A DNA stretch of 64,000 nt, from assembly GCA_002270295.1 (NCBI GenBank), contig NISF01000003.1, positions 558,001 through 622,000 on the forward strand. The letters are read 5' to 3'. This document shows positions 52,872 through 62,925 of this stretch, in pieces. Position 1 is the first letter of the stretch. The number at the start of each line of letters is the position of its first letter. This stretch comes from Enterobacter sp. 10-1 (GTDB taxonomy: Bacteria; Pseudomonadota; Gammaproteobacteria; Enterobacterales; Enterobacteriaceae). The notes beneath the pieces are model-generated. The model did not search any database. It had not been told where the DNA came from and saw only the letters and a list, made by a program, of their open reading frames with translations. The translations under genes and the position numbers were made by a program.

Positions 52872-53448
52872 ATGGCGTCCTCCTGTTGGCGATGACGTCC
52901 TTTTCGCACAGCGCGATACGCTTCCAGACCGTGGTGAGTGATAGTCCTTCGGGCTTTGGCATCAGGGATTCCGTCACCTGCATCATTGCGATCAGTGCGG
53001 CGGGCGATTCAAGGTTTTCCACCCGGCATTGTTGCCATTGCAGCCAGATAGCCGCATCCGTCTTTTCATCCGGTTCAGGTGTCCGGCCATACGGCACGCT
53101 GACACCCAGCAACCTACGGCGAAGGCAGACTTCATTTGATGTCAGGCCAAAATAGTGGTTGAGCAACGCGATAGAGCCACCCAGGCGGATAGCCCGGTTA
53201 ATCTCCTGTTGATGCCGGTATTCCTGGCGGGCCTGCGCCAGTAAATGATGCAGCACATCATGGCGGACAGTGATCGAAAAAAAGGGTGCCGACGCCCGGC
53301 TGACAATAAACAGTTCATCAAGGGATAACTGATCGAGAGCATTTATTTCGTCGAAAGTGAATCCGAGGGACTCGCAGTAACGAATATTGCCTTCTTTCAA
53401 AGCATGAAGGACGTCGGTTAATACGTCATAATTTAATGATGGGACCAT
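52861..53448 (-). CDS. DUF2857 protein
   Basis: 195 residues of no known function. It has the DUF2857 layout: LTDVLHALKEGNIRYCESLG, LLNHYFGLTSNEVCLRRRLL and the late WKRIALCEKDVIANRR. Common in integrative elements, usually between the excisionase and a TraR-like gene, as here. Possibly a regulator (helix-turn-helix-like middle part). Confidence 0.7.
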   Translation of the reverse strand: MVPSLNYDVLTDVLHALKEGNIRYCESLGFTFDEINALDQLSLDELFIVSRASAPFFSITVRHDVLHHLLAQARQEYRHQQEINRAIRLGGSIALLNHYFGLTSNEVCLRRRLLGVSVPYGRTPEPDEKTDAAIWLQWQQCRVENLESPAALIAMMQVTESLMPKPEGLSLTTVWKRIALCEKDVIANRRTPYAG

Positions 53449-53473
53449 AATTCTTTACCTCCATTAAAAATTT

Positions 53474-53659
53474 TCAGCGGTTGGTTAATTTAATGGTGAT
53501 CCAGTCATCAATTTCAGACTCCAGCCACGCTACACTGGCAGGGCCAATTTTAATGGAGCGAGGAAAATCGCCATTTTTCATATACAGGTAAATCTGAGAA
53601 CGTTTCAGGCCGGTTTTTTCTTCGACCTTTTTCAGACGTAATAACTGATGAGATGTCAT
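53474..53659 (-). CDS. xis: AlpA-family excisionase/regulator
   Basis: 61 residues forming a winged helix of the AlpA/MerR-like type: LLRLKKVEEKTGLKRSQIYL, then FPRSIKIGPASVAWLESEID. Start at 53659, six bases after AGGAG. Proteins of this type serve as recombination directionality factors for tyrosine integrases, and one lies at this place beside virB1 in ICEKp-like elements. Symbol by position and family. Confidence 0.8.
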   Translation of the reverse strand: MTSHQLLRLKKVEEKTGLKRSQIYLYMKNGDFPRSIKIGPASVAWLESEIDDWITIKLTNR

Positions 53660-53803
53660 CATTTTCTCCTGTGGTGAAATAACCCGGTATGCCCATAGAT
53701 GACAAAAAAGCACAGCGACAAACACAAGGAAAGCTGATAGGCCCGTATTAAGGGTGGGTAGACTCTTAATACGGGTTATTTATTGAGATGAATAAGGATG
53801 TTA

Positions 53804-54730
53804 TTAATCGTGTAAGGATGTTGAGGAAGGAGAACCCCGCTTCAGTGCATTTTTCAGCGTGTCACCACTCAAATGGTCAGTAATGCCGTCATCAGACGCC
53901 CACTGCTCAAAAATGGACAGGAGTTTATAGGGTTGTCGGATTAAAGGACTGATGGTTCCATTATGCTTGCAAGCCAGCCATAACATGCGTGATAAAGGCG
54001 TGGAGATACGTGTTGAGGGAGATGTTATCGCCATATTTTTTGTATATGAGTTGATAAGTCTTTCGAGTTCAGAATGTCGGATAACGAAGCAGGCATCTGC
54101 TGGTAATTCATGAAGAGGGAAGTAATCGTTCCGGCACAACGGATGTATTTTACTGGTTGATAATTCTGAAGCAACGTCGAGAACACGACTTTCCGGAAGT
54201 TTCGCCATCTGTTTTTTCATCCTGTCCTGCCATGTGGTTTTCTCAAATAACTGAAACACCCCTTCTGATATAGTGACTGTAAGTCCATAATTAATGGTTT
54301 CTGTGTCCGCAACCGGTAATGGGAGATTCAACGTGTTAGCAAGTAAGCGCTGAATCAGCACGTATTCATAACCAAGTAGTGTTGTGTCTATAATCCTTTG
54401 TCTCGGGTTAAAATATTTCCTCTCTGTACTTATAATTAGATTTCGATCGTTTAAAAAGCAGTTTTTTTCTAGCAGGCAGAATCGTCGAAATGGTGTATCG
54501 GAAACTAGGTGTAGTTTAGGTTTATGTCCAGAGACTCTTACTTTACCTAACAAAACTGAAGACTGAAAATAGATGGATAGGTTAATTTTCCCACAGAGTG
54601 CATTGCGATAAATGTCACTTTTGGTTATCTTTATACCTTCCGTTTTGTTTACTATTCTGACGGCTTCTTTTATAGTGAGCCAGTCAGGCATGTTATTTTC
54701 ATTATTCAGGAGGAGAATATTGGCTGTCAT
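53804..54730 (-). CDS. Uncharacterised ICE protein, 308 aa
   Basis: I do not recognise a named family. Start at 54730 (MTANILLLNN) with GAGG six bases upstream. The N-terminal 60 residues (DWLTIKEAVRIVNKTEGIKI) look like a MerR/excisionase-type DNA-binding helix pair. The rest is alpha/beta without membrane segments. Similar-looking proteins lie next to excisionases in tRNA-Asn elements. Confidence 0.6.
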   Translation of the reverse strand: MTANILLLNNENNMPDWLTIKEAVRIVNKTEGIKITKSDIYRNALCGKINLSIYFQSSVLLGKVRVSGHKPKLHLVSDTPFRRFCLLEKNCFLNDRNLIISTERKYFNPRQRIIDTTLLGYEYVLIQRLLANTLNLPLPVADTETINYGLTVTISEGVFQLFEKTTWQDRMKKQMAKLPESRVLDVASELSTSKIHPLCRNDYFPLHELPADACFVIRHSELERLINSYTKNMAITSPSTRISTPLSRMLWLACKHNGTISPLIRQPYKLLSIFEQWASDDGITDHLSGDTLKNALKRGSPSSTSLHD

Positions 54731-54907
54731 AGTTGGCCTCTTTTTTGTTACGAAATTTTCTGTGTCTCTCATCCCCCCGGGATTGTTTGTTTAACTGAAT
54801 TGCTGTAAATTAATTTTATGTGTGGTGTTGAGAATCGATATGTCATGATTTTTGATAAAAGATAGCATTAAAAACTTTGTTAATGCTGCTAGGCAATTTT
54901 TTTAGTT

Positions 54908-54945
54908 GAAAGTCGCTTAAATTCAGCGACTTTCTTTATATTATT
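54908..54945 (+). terminator. Hairpin between cargo 2 and the ICE backbone
   Basis: GAAAGTCGCT / AGCGACTTTC with a seven-base loop and a T-rich plus-strand tail, just beyond the end of the ompL remnant. The gap 54773-54950 is otherwise AT-rich and empty. Confidence 0.55.
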
Positions 54946-54950
54946 TATCG

Positions 54951-55643
54951 CTAAAAGAAATATTTTACCCCTATACGAATCTGATTTTGTTCCCGATGGT
55001 AGGGTTCGACATTGCGATCTAGCCAACGTAACTCAAAGTAGGGTAGCCAGTTTTGGTTAACCCGATATTTAAAGGTGTTGGTGATTTCCCAGTGATAGTC
55101 TTTGCCATTATTACTGTGAAGTCATTTGTCCGCATAAAGTAATGAGGTTCGAAGGTATAAGAAAATTTATCTGTAATAATGAAATTCCAGTAGTTCCCGA
55201 TTTCATAAGTATCATTATTATCCTGCGCGCCATTTAAATCGGTTGAGCTGTAGTTGTTATGGTTATATCGGTTACGTACGGTAAGATTAAACCAGGGCGT
55301 AAACTTATAATTGACGTCGAGATAAATCGCACCACTGGAACCGACGCTTTTATCGGTAATTAACCCTCCTGGCTGAATCGTTAATTTATCCGTCGGCTTG
55401 AATAACGGATACCAACCCTCGATTTCGTTATAGCCATGCTTTAACTCATCCTTACGTTGAAGAGTATAGGTATTAGTGAGCATAAGACCCGCGCCTGTAT
55501 TAAAGTTATAGCCAACGCGTAGCATGATTTCTTGTTGATCGGATGCCAGATTGTATGCCTCGCGGTTTTCCACATAGGCACCGGCAAAAACAGAGGTAGA
55601 GATTACAGAGGATAACAGAAGTATCGCGTTTATTTTTTTTCAT
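54951..55643 (-). pseudogene. ompL: OmpL-type KdgM-family porin, two frameshifts
   Basis: An OmpL homologue in three pieces. The start codon at 55643 is followed by a run of eight A in which one base too many shifts the frame; corrected, it reads as a signal peptide ending STSVFAGAYVENREAYNLA. The middle (55019-55573) is intact with YNEIEGWYPLFKPTDKLTI and NFIITDKFSYTFEPHYF. A second shift near 55105 precedes the C-terminus HWEITNTFKYRVNQNWLPYF and final IRIGVKYFF. In E. coli ompL stands beside the yih sulfoquinovose genes. It is last in the cargo 2 operon. Confidence 0.88.
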
Positions 55644-55866
55644 GATAAATCCATTTTTTAACGTAGGGGAGTCGCTATCCATAAGAATGGACATGGCGAT
55701 AATAATTAAAAAAGTCTTTTAGTTATTTACAATGTTGTGTTGTTTTTTTCTCTGGCCAATTTCCTTGATAATAAAAGCGAAGCGGTTTTCATCGAGTTTA
55801 TGAAAGATGCAGATAGATGGAGGTAGTATGTAAAAACTACCTCCAAGTGAGATTAGCTAATATTTA

Positions 55867-56748
55867 CTATGTTTTATTCGCCTCGTCCGCTGCACGGATA
55901 GCGGCGACCTTTTTACCGAACGCCAGGTGCAGAATCACCAGAAGGCCGAACACCGGGAGTAATGCACTTAATGCTGAAATTCCAGTCGCGCCTTTAATCA
56001 GCATCGCCCCTGACGCTATCAGCAGTAAAAACACCATGATACGGAACGTTTTCACTGAGATGCGTTTATGCACGAACTGGCCGACGATAGAACCTAAGAT
56101 CATGGTCGGGATGCAGAAAATGACCAGCTTAAAGGTCGATATCGTCAGAATACCGCTGGTGGCCAGGCCGCCAACAATCGCAATGTTGTTCGCGGTAAAA
56201 AACGCGTTCAACGTACCGCGGAATGCTGCCGGTCCTAGGTTACGCAGCATGCCGTACATCACGACCGGCGGACCATTGGTAGAGAAAGCTGCACCGAGTG
56301 CCCCTGCTATCGCTCCCATCGGCGCGGCAATCCAGCGTTTGTCATAGACCGGCAGACGCGGGATAAACAGGCTGTAGAATGAGTAGATAATGATAAAACC
56401 GCCAAGTCCTATCTTCATTATGTGGTCAGGAAGATAGGACAGTGCATACAGTCCAACCGGAATCCCGGCAAACGAGAACAGAATCAGCACCATTGCCGAT
56501 TTCCAGTCTGTCTCTTTACGCGACAGCCAGGTGGCATACAGCGCGGTCGCCGTTCCGACCATTACCGACATTGGTGCTGCCATTTTTAACGGCAATACCA
56601 TTGTTATAAGGGGCATGGAGGTCAGCCCGCCACCAAACCCGGCACAGATCCCCACGAAGGTATACAGAAACATCACGGCGATAACGATAAGCATTGCGCT
56701 GGTATCCAGCGTTGCACCGTCCGGAGTAAACAGGGTAAAGAAGTCCAT
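55867..56748 (-). CDS. TauE/SafE-family anion exporter
   Basis: Inner-membrane protein of 293 residues with about eight membrane segments and the family's N-terminal GGLTSMPLITMVLPLKMAAP. TauE/SafE proteins export sulfite or organosulfonates, and members stand in sulfoquinovose clusters as sulfolactate or DHPS exporters. Nine bases after the SDR gene. Its sulfur link is one basis for the pathway proposal; some members carry other organic anions. Confidence 0.85.
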   Translation of the reverse strand: MDFFTLFTPDGATLDTSAMLIVIAVMFLYTFVGICAGFGGGLTSMPLITMVLPLKMAAPMSVMVGTATALYATWLSRKETDWKSAMVLILFSFAGIPVGLYALSYLPDHIMKIGLGGFIIIYSFYSLFIPRLPVYDKRWIAAPMGAIAGALGAAFSTNGPPVVMYGMLRNLGPAAFRGTLNAFFTANNIAIVGGLATSGILTISTFKLVIFCIPTMILGSIVGQFVHKRISVKTFRIMVFLLLIASGAMLIKGATGISALSALLPVFGLLVILHLAFGKKVAAIRAADEANKT

Positions 56749-56757
56749 AGCCGCACC

Positions 56758-58409
<1,652 letters not shown>

Positions 58410-59285
58410 TTATTCGCTCTCTTTGAATTTAGCTTTTTCAACTCCAGAAACAGCAACATCCAGAGTAAATATTGCCCCGGACAGCGGGCGTTCCTGTATT
58501 TCTTCCACGGTCATATTTTCCCGCGTGGTGGTGATAAATAATGTTTTCATATTCTCACCGCCAAAACAGACCATGGTAGGACAGCGTACTGGCAGCGAAT
58601 ATTCCTGCAAAACGTCCCCTTGTGGAGAAAACCGCGCGATTCGCCAGCCGTCAAAGAGCGCGCTCCAGTAGCACCCTTCGCTATCCATCGCCGCGCCGTC
58701 TGGCCTGCCGTTGCCAGGCGGAAAGGTTTTCCATACCTGACGTGGACCGGATCTACCGTTTTCATCCAGCGGCGCGCGATAAATCACGTGATTTGGCGTG
58801 TCGCTGGTGTACATCCATTTTTGGTCAGCTGAAAACGCCAGTCCGTTTGCGCCCAGAATGTCGCACTGCAATACTGTTGTTTTCAGCGTGGCATCAACCC
58901 GGCAGAGCAGGGCGCCGTTGTAATCACGCGGCCCCCAGTATGTTCCGGCGTAAAAGCGGCCAAGCCAGTCAGTACCCCCATCATTGAAACGTGCCAGCTG
59001 TGGATTATTCGGGTTATCACAGACCTTCTGTTGCAGGTTGCCATGTTCATCGGTCAGCCAGATACCGGTACGCATGGCGACAATAAAGCCGCCACGCTCG
59101 CGCAGCGCGAAACATCCCACCTCTTCCGGAAAATGAAAAACGGCCTGCTTACCCGTGCGTAGGGTGTAGCCGTGGATCTGTTTTTTCAGGATATCTGTCC
59201 AGTAGAGCGTTTGTGTGTCGGCATCCCAGGTCGGGCATTCCGGTAGCTCGCCCCGATAATCAAAAAGAAGCGTCGGGTTATTCAT
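58410..59285 (-). CDS. SMP-30/gluconolactonase-family lactonase
   Basis: Six-bladed beta-propeller metal-dependent lactonase, 291 residues. Motifs: ELPECPTWDADTQTLYWTDI with the metal-ligand Glu, RFNDGGTDWLGRFYAGT, LGANGLAFSADQKWMYTSDT and GRPDGAAMDSEGCYWSALFD. It would hydrolyse the lactone made by the SDR. It overlaps the epimerase gene by eight bases. Confidence 0.9.
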   Translation of the reverse strand: MNNPTLLFDYRGELPECPTWDADTQTLYWTDILKKQIHGYTLRTGKQAVFHFPEEVGCFALRERGGFIVAMRTGIWLTDEHGNLQQKVCDNPNNPQLARFNDGGTDWLGRFYAGTYWGPRDYNGALLCRVDATLKTTVLQCDILGANGLAFSADQKWMYTSDTPNHVIYRAPLDENGRSGPRQVWKTFPPGNGRPDGAAMDSEGCYWSALFDGWRIARFSPQGDVLQEYSLPVRCPTMVCFGGENMKTLFITTTRENMTVEEIQERPLSGAIFTLDVAVSGVEKAKFKESE

Positions 59286-60156
59286 CGTCAGACATCCTTA
59301 TGGTCATCTCCAGCGTCAGCGTGCCGCCGGGGAGAACGATATCCATCGCCTGTTCGCTGCTGTCGGGCGGAAAAATATTGATGGCATTGTTGATGTGGCT
59401 TACCGGCTCAATTGCGACGACATTGCGCTCAAGGCCGGGAATGAAAAATACGGCGTTTGGTGCGTCGCTGGTGAGCGTGGCGCGAATCCCTCGTGAAGGC
59501 CAGCGTACCGCGGCTTCTCCGCTCCAGGCGGTAAAACAGTTGTCCACCGATTCAGGTACCGGTTGACGAAATACCCGGTAGTCCCACAATTCCGGCGTAG
59601 CGATTTCACGGCAGGGCAGGCTGTCGTCGCCATTCAGCCATACGCGTTGCGCCGCAAAATAGACTTCGCTGCGGTCCGCATAGGCGAAAAACGGATGAAA
59701 CCCCAGCCCGGCAGGAACAGGAATGTCAGCCAGATTGCGGTAATTCAGTGTCATTGTCAGGCTGTTTTCTGTGAGCGCAAAAACCTGCTGCGCTTCCCAC
59801 GGCCAGGGCCAGCCCTCTGATGCCGGACGCTGCAGTGTGAGGACAATAGATTCGCCGCTTTGTTGCGCTCGCCATTCCTGCTGCCAGCCGTTGCCGTGCA
59901 GGGCATGAGGATGGTTGCCAAAGTTGCGAGCCACGACCCTATCATGCCCGGCGAAGTGAAAACGACCATTGGCGATACGGTTTGACCACGGAACGAGAGG
60001 GTAGCTGCCGCATAAATTTGCACGCTGTTCGCCCTGCGGGTTGAGTGGTCGCAGAATGTCATGCTCGCGCCAGCGCAACCAGGCGAGCCCGCCGCCCAGT
60101 GCTGGCGCAACGGCGATGTGAACATCGCCGCAGGTGCTTTCAATGAGCCGGGTCAT
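59278..60156 (-). CDS. Aldose 1-epimerase-like mutarotase
   Basis: Interconverts the alpha and beta anomers of an aldose so that the dehydrogenase receives its preferred form. 292 residues, galactose mutarotase-like fold with NLCGSYPLVPWSNRIANGRF, HALHGNGW and GLGFHPFFAY. In E. coli YihR is the related sulfoquinovose mutarotase. One-base overlap with the aldolase gene. Confidence 0.87.
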   Translation of the reverse strand: MTRLIESTCGDVHIAVAPALGGGLAWLRWREHDILRPLNPQGEQRANLCGSYPLVPWSNRIANGRFHFAGHDRVVARNFGNHPHALHGNGWQQEWRAQQSGESIVLTLQRPASEGWPWPWEAQQVFALTENSLTMTLNYRNLADIPVPAGLGFHPFFAYADRSEVYFAAQRVWLNGDDSLPCREIATPELWDYRVFRQPVPESVDNCFTAWSGEAAVRWPSRGIRATLTSDAPNAVFFIPGLERNVVAIEPVSHINNAINIFPPDSSEQAMDIVLPGGTLTLEMTIRMSDDE

Positions 60157-60947
60157 TAATACACCTCACCGCCACGAATGCTTAACTGCTCACCACGGAT
60201 AGCTGCCAGCTGCTCTTTCGCGCGTGCCAGCAGGAAGCTCATATCCGATGCCAACGCCACAAAAGTAAAACCCATCTGTTGGTATTTATTGGCTAGGTCT
60301 GGATTGCCGCCAACAATGCCGCACGGTTTACCCAGACGCTGGCAGGCCTCAAGCCCACGCTTGATCATCGCCTGCACGTCCGGGTGGGACGGATTGCCCG
60401 GATGGCCCATCGCAGAGGAGAGGTCGCCGGGGCCGATAAAGAAGCCGGTAATGCCTTCCACTTCGTTGATGGCATTGATTTTGCTAATGGCTTCCGGCGT
60501 TTCGAGTTGCAGGATAAGGCACAGTTCATCGTGCGCCTCCTGCACAAAACGAGGGTTTCCGCTCCAGCCGGATGCACGGTGCATCGCGGCAAAACCGCGT
60601 TTGCCATACGGTGGATAATAGGCCGATTCGACGGCTATTTTCGCCTCTTCGACGGTGTTGATAAACGGGATCATTAGCGACATAGCGCCGCCATCCAGTG
60701 CCCGTTTGATCAGCACAACATCGTTACCTGCCAGTCGGTAAAGCGGTGTTGTGGTGTGGTTAACGCTACGGATTGCACGATCAATACGGATGGCGTCCAG
60801 TGTATCGACAGCTACATGTTCCTGGTCCAGCACTAGGAAATCGAATCCCACCGTGGCCATGGCTTCGGCGACCGTATCACTACCGGTCATCATCCAGGTA
60901 CCTAACATACGTTCTCCGGACAGGATGGCGTGCTTAAAGTTATTCAT
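60156..60947 (-). CDS. HpcH/HpaI-family aldolase (2-keto-3-deoxy acid aldolase)
   Basis: Class II aldolase, 263 residues, splitting a 2-keto-3-deoxy sugar acid to pyruvate and an aldehyde. Family marks: FLVLDQEHVAVD (catalytic His), YRLAGNDVVLIKRALDGGA, YYPPYGKRGFAAMHRASGWS, LQLETPEAI (metal Glu) and IGPGDLSSAMG (metal Asp). With the dehydratase before it, it completes an Entner-Doudoroff-type split. Confidence 0.92.
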   Translation of the reverse strand: MNNFKHAILSGERMLGTWMMTGSDTVAEAMATVGFDFLVLDQEHVAVDTLDAIRIDRAIRSVNHTTTPLYRLAGNDVVLIKRALDGGAMSLMIPFINTVEEAKIAVESAYYPPYGKRGFAAMHRASGWSGNPRFVQEAHDELCLILQLETPEAISKINAINEVEGITGFFIGPGDLSSAMGHPGNPSHPDVQAMIKRGLEACQRLGKPCGIVGGNPDLANKYQQMGFTFVALASDMSFLLARAKEQLAAIRGEQLSIRGGEVY

Positions 60948-60956
60948 GACGGTTCC

Positions 60957-62717
60957 TTAAAAAATAGGGGGTTCCGGGACATCGCTGCCGGATTGCAGAA
61001 AGTCAAAATCGCAACCTTCATTTGCCTGGGTAACATGTTGCTGATAGAGCGCAGCCCAGGAACGACCAAAGACTTTGTGTTGTGGGATAAAGGCGGCGCG
61101 GCGGCGTTCGAGTTCTGCGTCATCGACCAGCATATTCAATGTGCCTGCTGCGATATCCAGCGCGACCAGGTCGCCGGTTTTGACCAGCCCGAGTGGTCCG
61201 CCAATGGCGGCTTCGGGGGCGACATGCAGAATGCAGGTGCCGTAATGGGTACCTGACATACGGGCATCAGAGATGCGCACCATGTCGGTTATGCCCTGTT
61301 GCAGCAGTTTTTTGGGGATCGGCAGGTTGCCCCATTCCGGCATGCCCGGTGCGCCAACAGGACCGGCGTTACGCAGGATGATGACCGTATCTTTGGTGAC
61401 ATCCAGATCCGGGTTATCGAGGGTGTCAGACAAGGCCTGATGCGTATCGAAAACCAGAGCCGGGCCGGTGTGTTTACGCAGATGTGGGCTGGCGGCGGAG
61501 GATTTCATTACCGCTCCATCCGGGCAGAGGTTGCCGCGCAGTACGGTGAGCGCGCAGCCCTGCGACAGCGGGATGACTGGGTTATTAAGATCGCGAATGA
61601 CGTCGTCGTCATAGCATTGCACCTGCGCAACCCACTGACTGATGGGGACGTTCGTCACCCCGATGGTTTCGGTTTGCAGGAAGCCGGTCAGCTTTTTCAT
61701 CAGCGCTTTCATGCCGCCAGCGAAGAAAAAGTCGTCCATCAGGCAGGTACCGGAAGGAAAAAGATTCGCCAGTACCGGGATTTTGCGTGCGATTGCTTCC
61801 ATATCTGCCAGATTCAGCGGAATTGACGCACGATTCGCCATAGCAATCAGGTGGATGGCCGCATTTGTTGAGCCGCCCAGGGCCATATAGGCGACGATGC
61901 CGTTGAGGAAGTTCTCTTTTTTCAACCAGCGCGACGGCTTATGGTCGTACCACACCATGTCGACAATTGTCTGACCGCACTGCGCCGCCATTTGCGGGTG
62001 GCGGCAATCCGCCGCAGGAATGGAACTGGCGCCAGGAAGGGTAAAACCCATAGCATCAGCGATAGAGGTCATGGTGGATGCGGTACCCATGGTGTTACAG
62101 GTACCGATCGAACGTGTCATCGCCCCTTCCAGCTCTACCCAGTCGTGTTGGGTGATTGCCCCAAGGCGCAACTGATCCCAGTATTTTTTTGTGTGCGTGC
62201 CTGCTCCTGTTGCCTGACCGTGCCATTTCCCGGTGGTCATCGGCCCCGCCGGGCAGAAAATCAATGGGATATCCATCGACAGTGCGCCCATCAGCAGTGC
62301 GGGTGTGGATTTATCACAGCCGCCAAGCAGGACGACGCCATCGATGGGGTGCTGGCGCAGCAGTTCTTCGGCTTCCATGGCGAGGAAGTTGCGATATAGC
62401 ATGGTGGTGGGTTTTACCATCACCTCGCCCATCGAGAGCGCTGGAAGCTCTACCGGAAAGCCGCCAGCCGCCCATACGCCGCGCTTAACGGCTTCCGCCC
62501 GCTCACGCAAATGCGAGTGGCAGGCGCTCATGTCGCTCCAGGTATTGATAATGCCGATAACAGGTTTGCCGAGGAACTCTTCCCGAGCGAAGCCCATCTG
62601 TTGTGTGCGTTGCCGGTGCGCAAAAGCTCTAATCGTTTCCGGCGCGTACCAGCGTTGGCTGCGCAGTTCCCCGATCTCACGGCGAGTTAAGCGATCCTTA
62701 TTGAACATAGTCGTCAT
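60957..62717 (-). CDS. IlvD/Edd-family sugar acid dehydratase
   Basis: Fe-S dehydratase, 586 residues, closest in layout to the pentonate/hexonate branch (arabonate, xylonate). Cluster-ligand Cys at C66 (SDMSACHSHL), C134 (LLGGCDKSTPA) and C207 (SIGTCNTMGTAST); catalytic Ser region DARMSGTHYGT. It would dehydrate the aldonate to a 2-keto-3-deoxy acid. First gene of the eight-gene leftward operon; the next starts nine bases on. Confidence 0.92.
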   Translation of the reverse strand: MTTMFNKDRLTRREIGELRSQRWYAPETIRAFAHRQRTQQMGFAREEFLGKPVIGIINTWSDMSACHSHLRERAEAVKRGVWAAGGFPVELPALSMGEVMVKPTTMLYRNFLAMEAEELLRQHPIDGVVLLGGCDKSTPALLMGALSMDIPLIFCPAGPMTTGKWHGQATGAGTHTKKYWDQLRLGAITQHDWVELEGAMTRSIGTCNTMGTASTMTSIADAMGFTLPGASSIPAADCRHPQMAAQCGQTIVDMVWYDHKPSRWLKKENFLNGIVAYMALGGSTNAAIHLIAMANRASIPLNLADMEAIARKIPVLANLFPSGTCLMDDFFFAGGMKALMKKLTGFLQTETIGVTNVPISQWVAQVQCYDDDVIRDLNNPVIPLSQGCALTVLRGNLCPDGAVMKSSAASPHLRKHTGPALVFDTHQALSDTLDNPDLDVTKDTVIILRNAGPVGAPGMPEWGNLPIPKKLLQQGITDMVRISDARMSGTHYGTCILHVAPEAAIGGPLGLVKTGDLVALDIAAGTLNMLVDDAELERRRAAFIPQHKVFGRSWAALYQQHVTQANEGCDFDFLQSGSDVPEPPIF

Positions 62718-62750
62718 TGCCTTACGTTTGATGTGTTTTTACATTACTAG

Positions 62751-62762
62751 CGTAGCGCTACG
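62751..62762. promoter_or_regulatory. Operator candidate in the dehydratase / symporter promoter region
   Basis: CGTAGCGCTACG, a perfect 12-bp palindrome, 34 bp before the dehydratase start in the divergent region 62718-62925. Ten of the twelve bases (CGTAGCGCTA) recur at 62973-62982, inside the start of the symporter gene. Such a pair is typical of GntR- or LacI-type repressors; the regulator is not in view. Confidence 0.55.
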
Positions 62763-62925
62763 ATTATCAATGCGTATAAAACATAATGTGTGACGAAAGA
62801 CACAATTTCCGCGATCTATTTATGGTTTTTCTTAATTGGCTTCAAACTTTCGTAAAAAGGCCAGTTACCTGCATTTGTGGCCTGTGTGATAGTACTTCGA
62901 TATCCAGACTAGGAAGGGCACTTTT

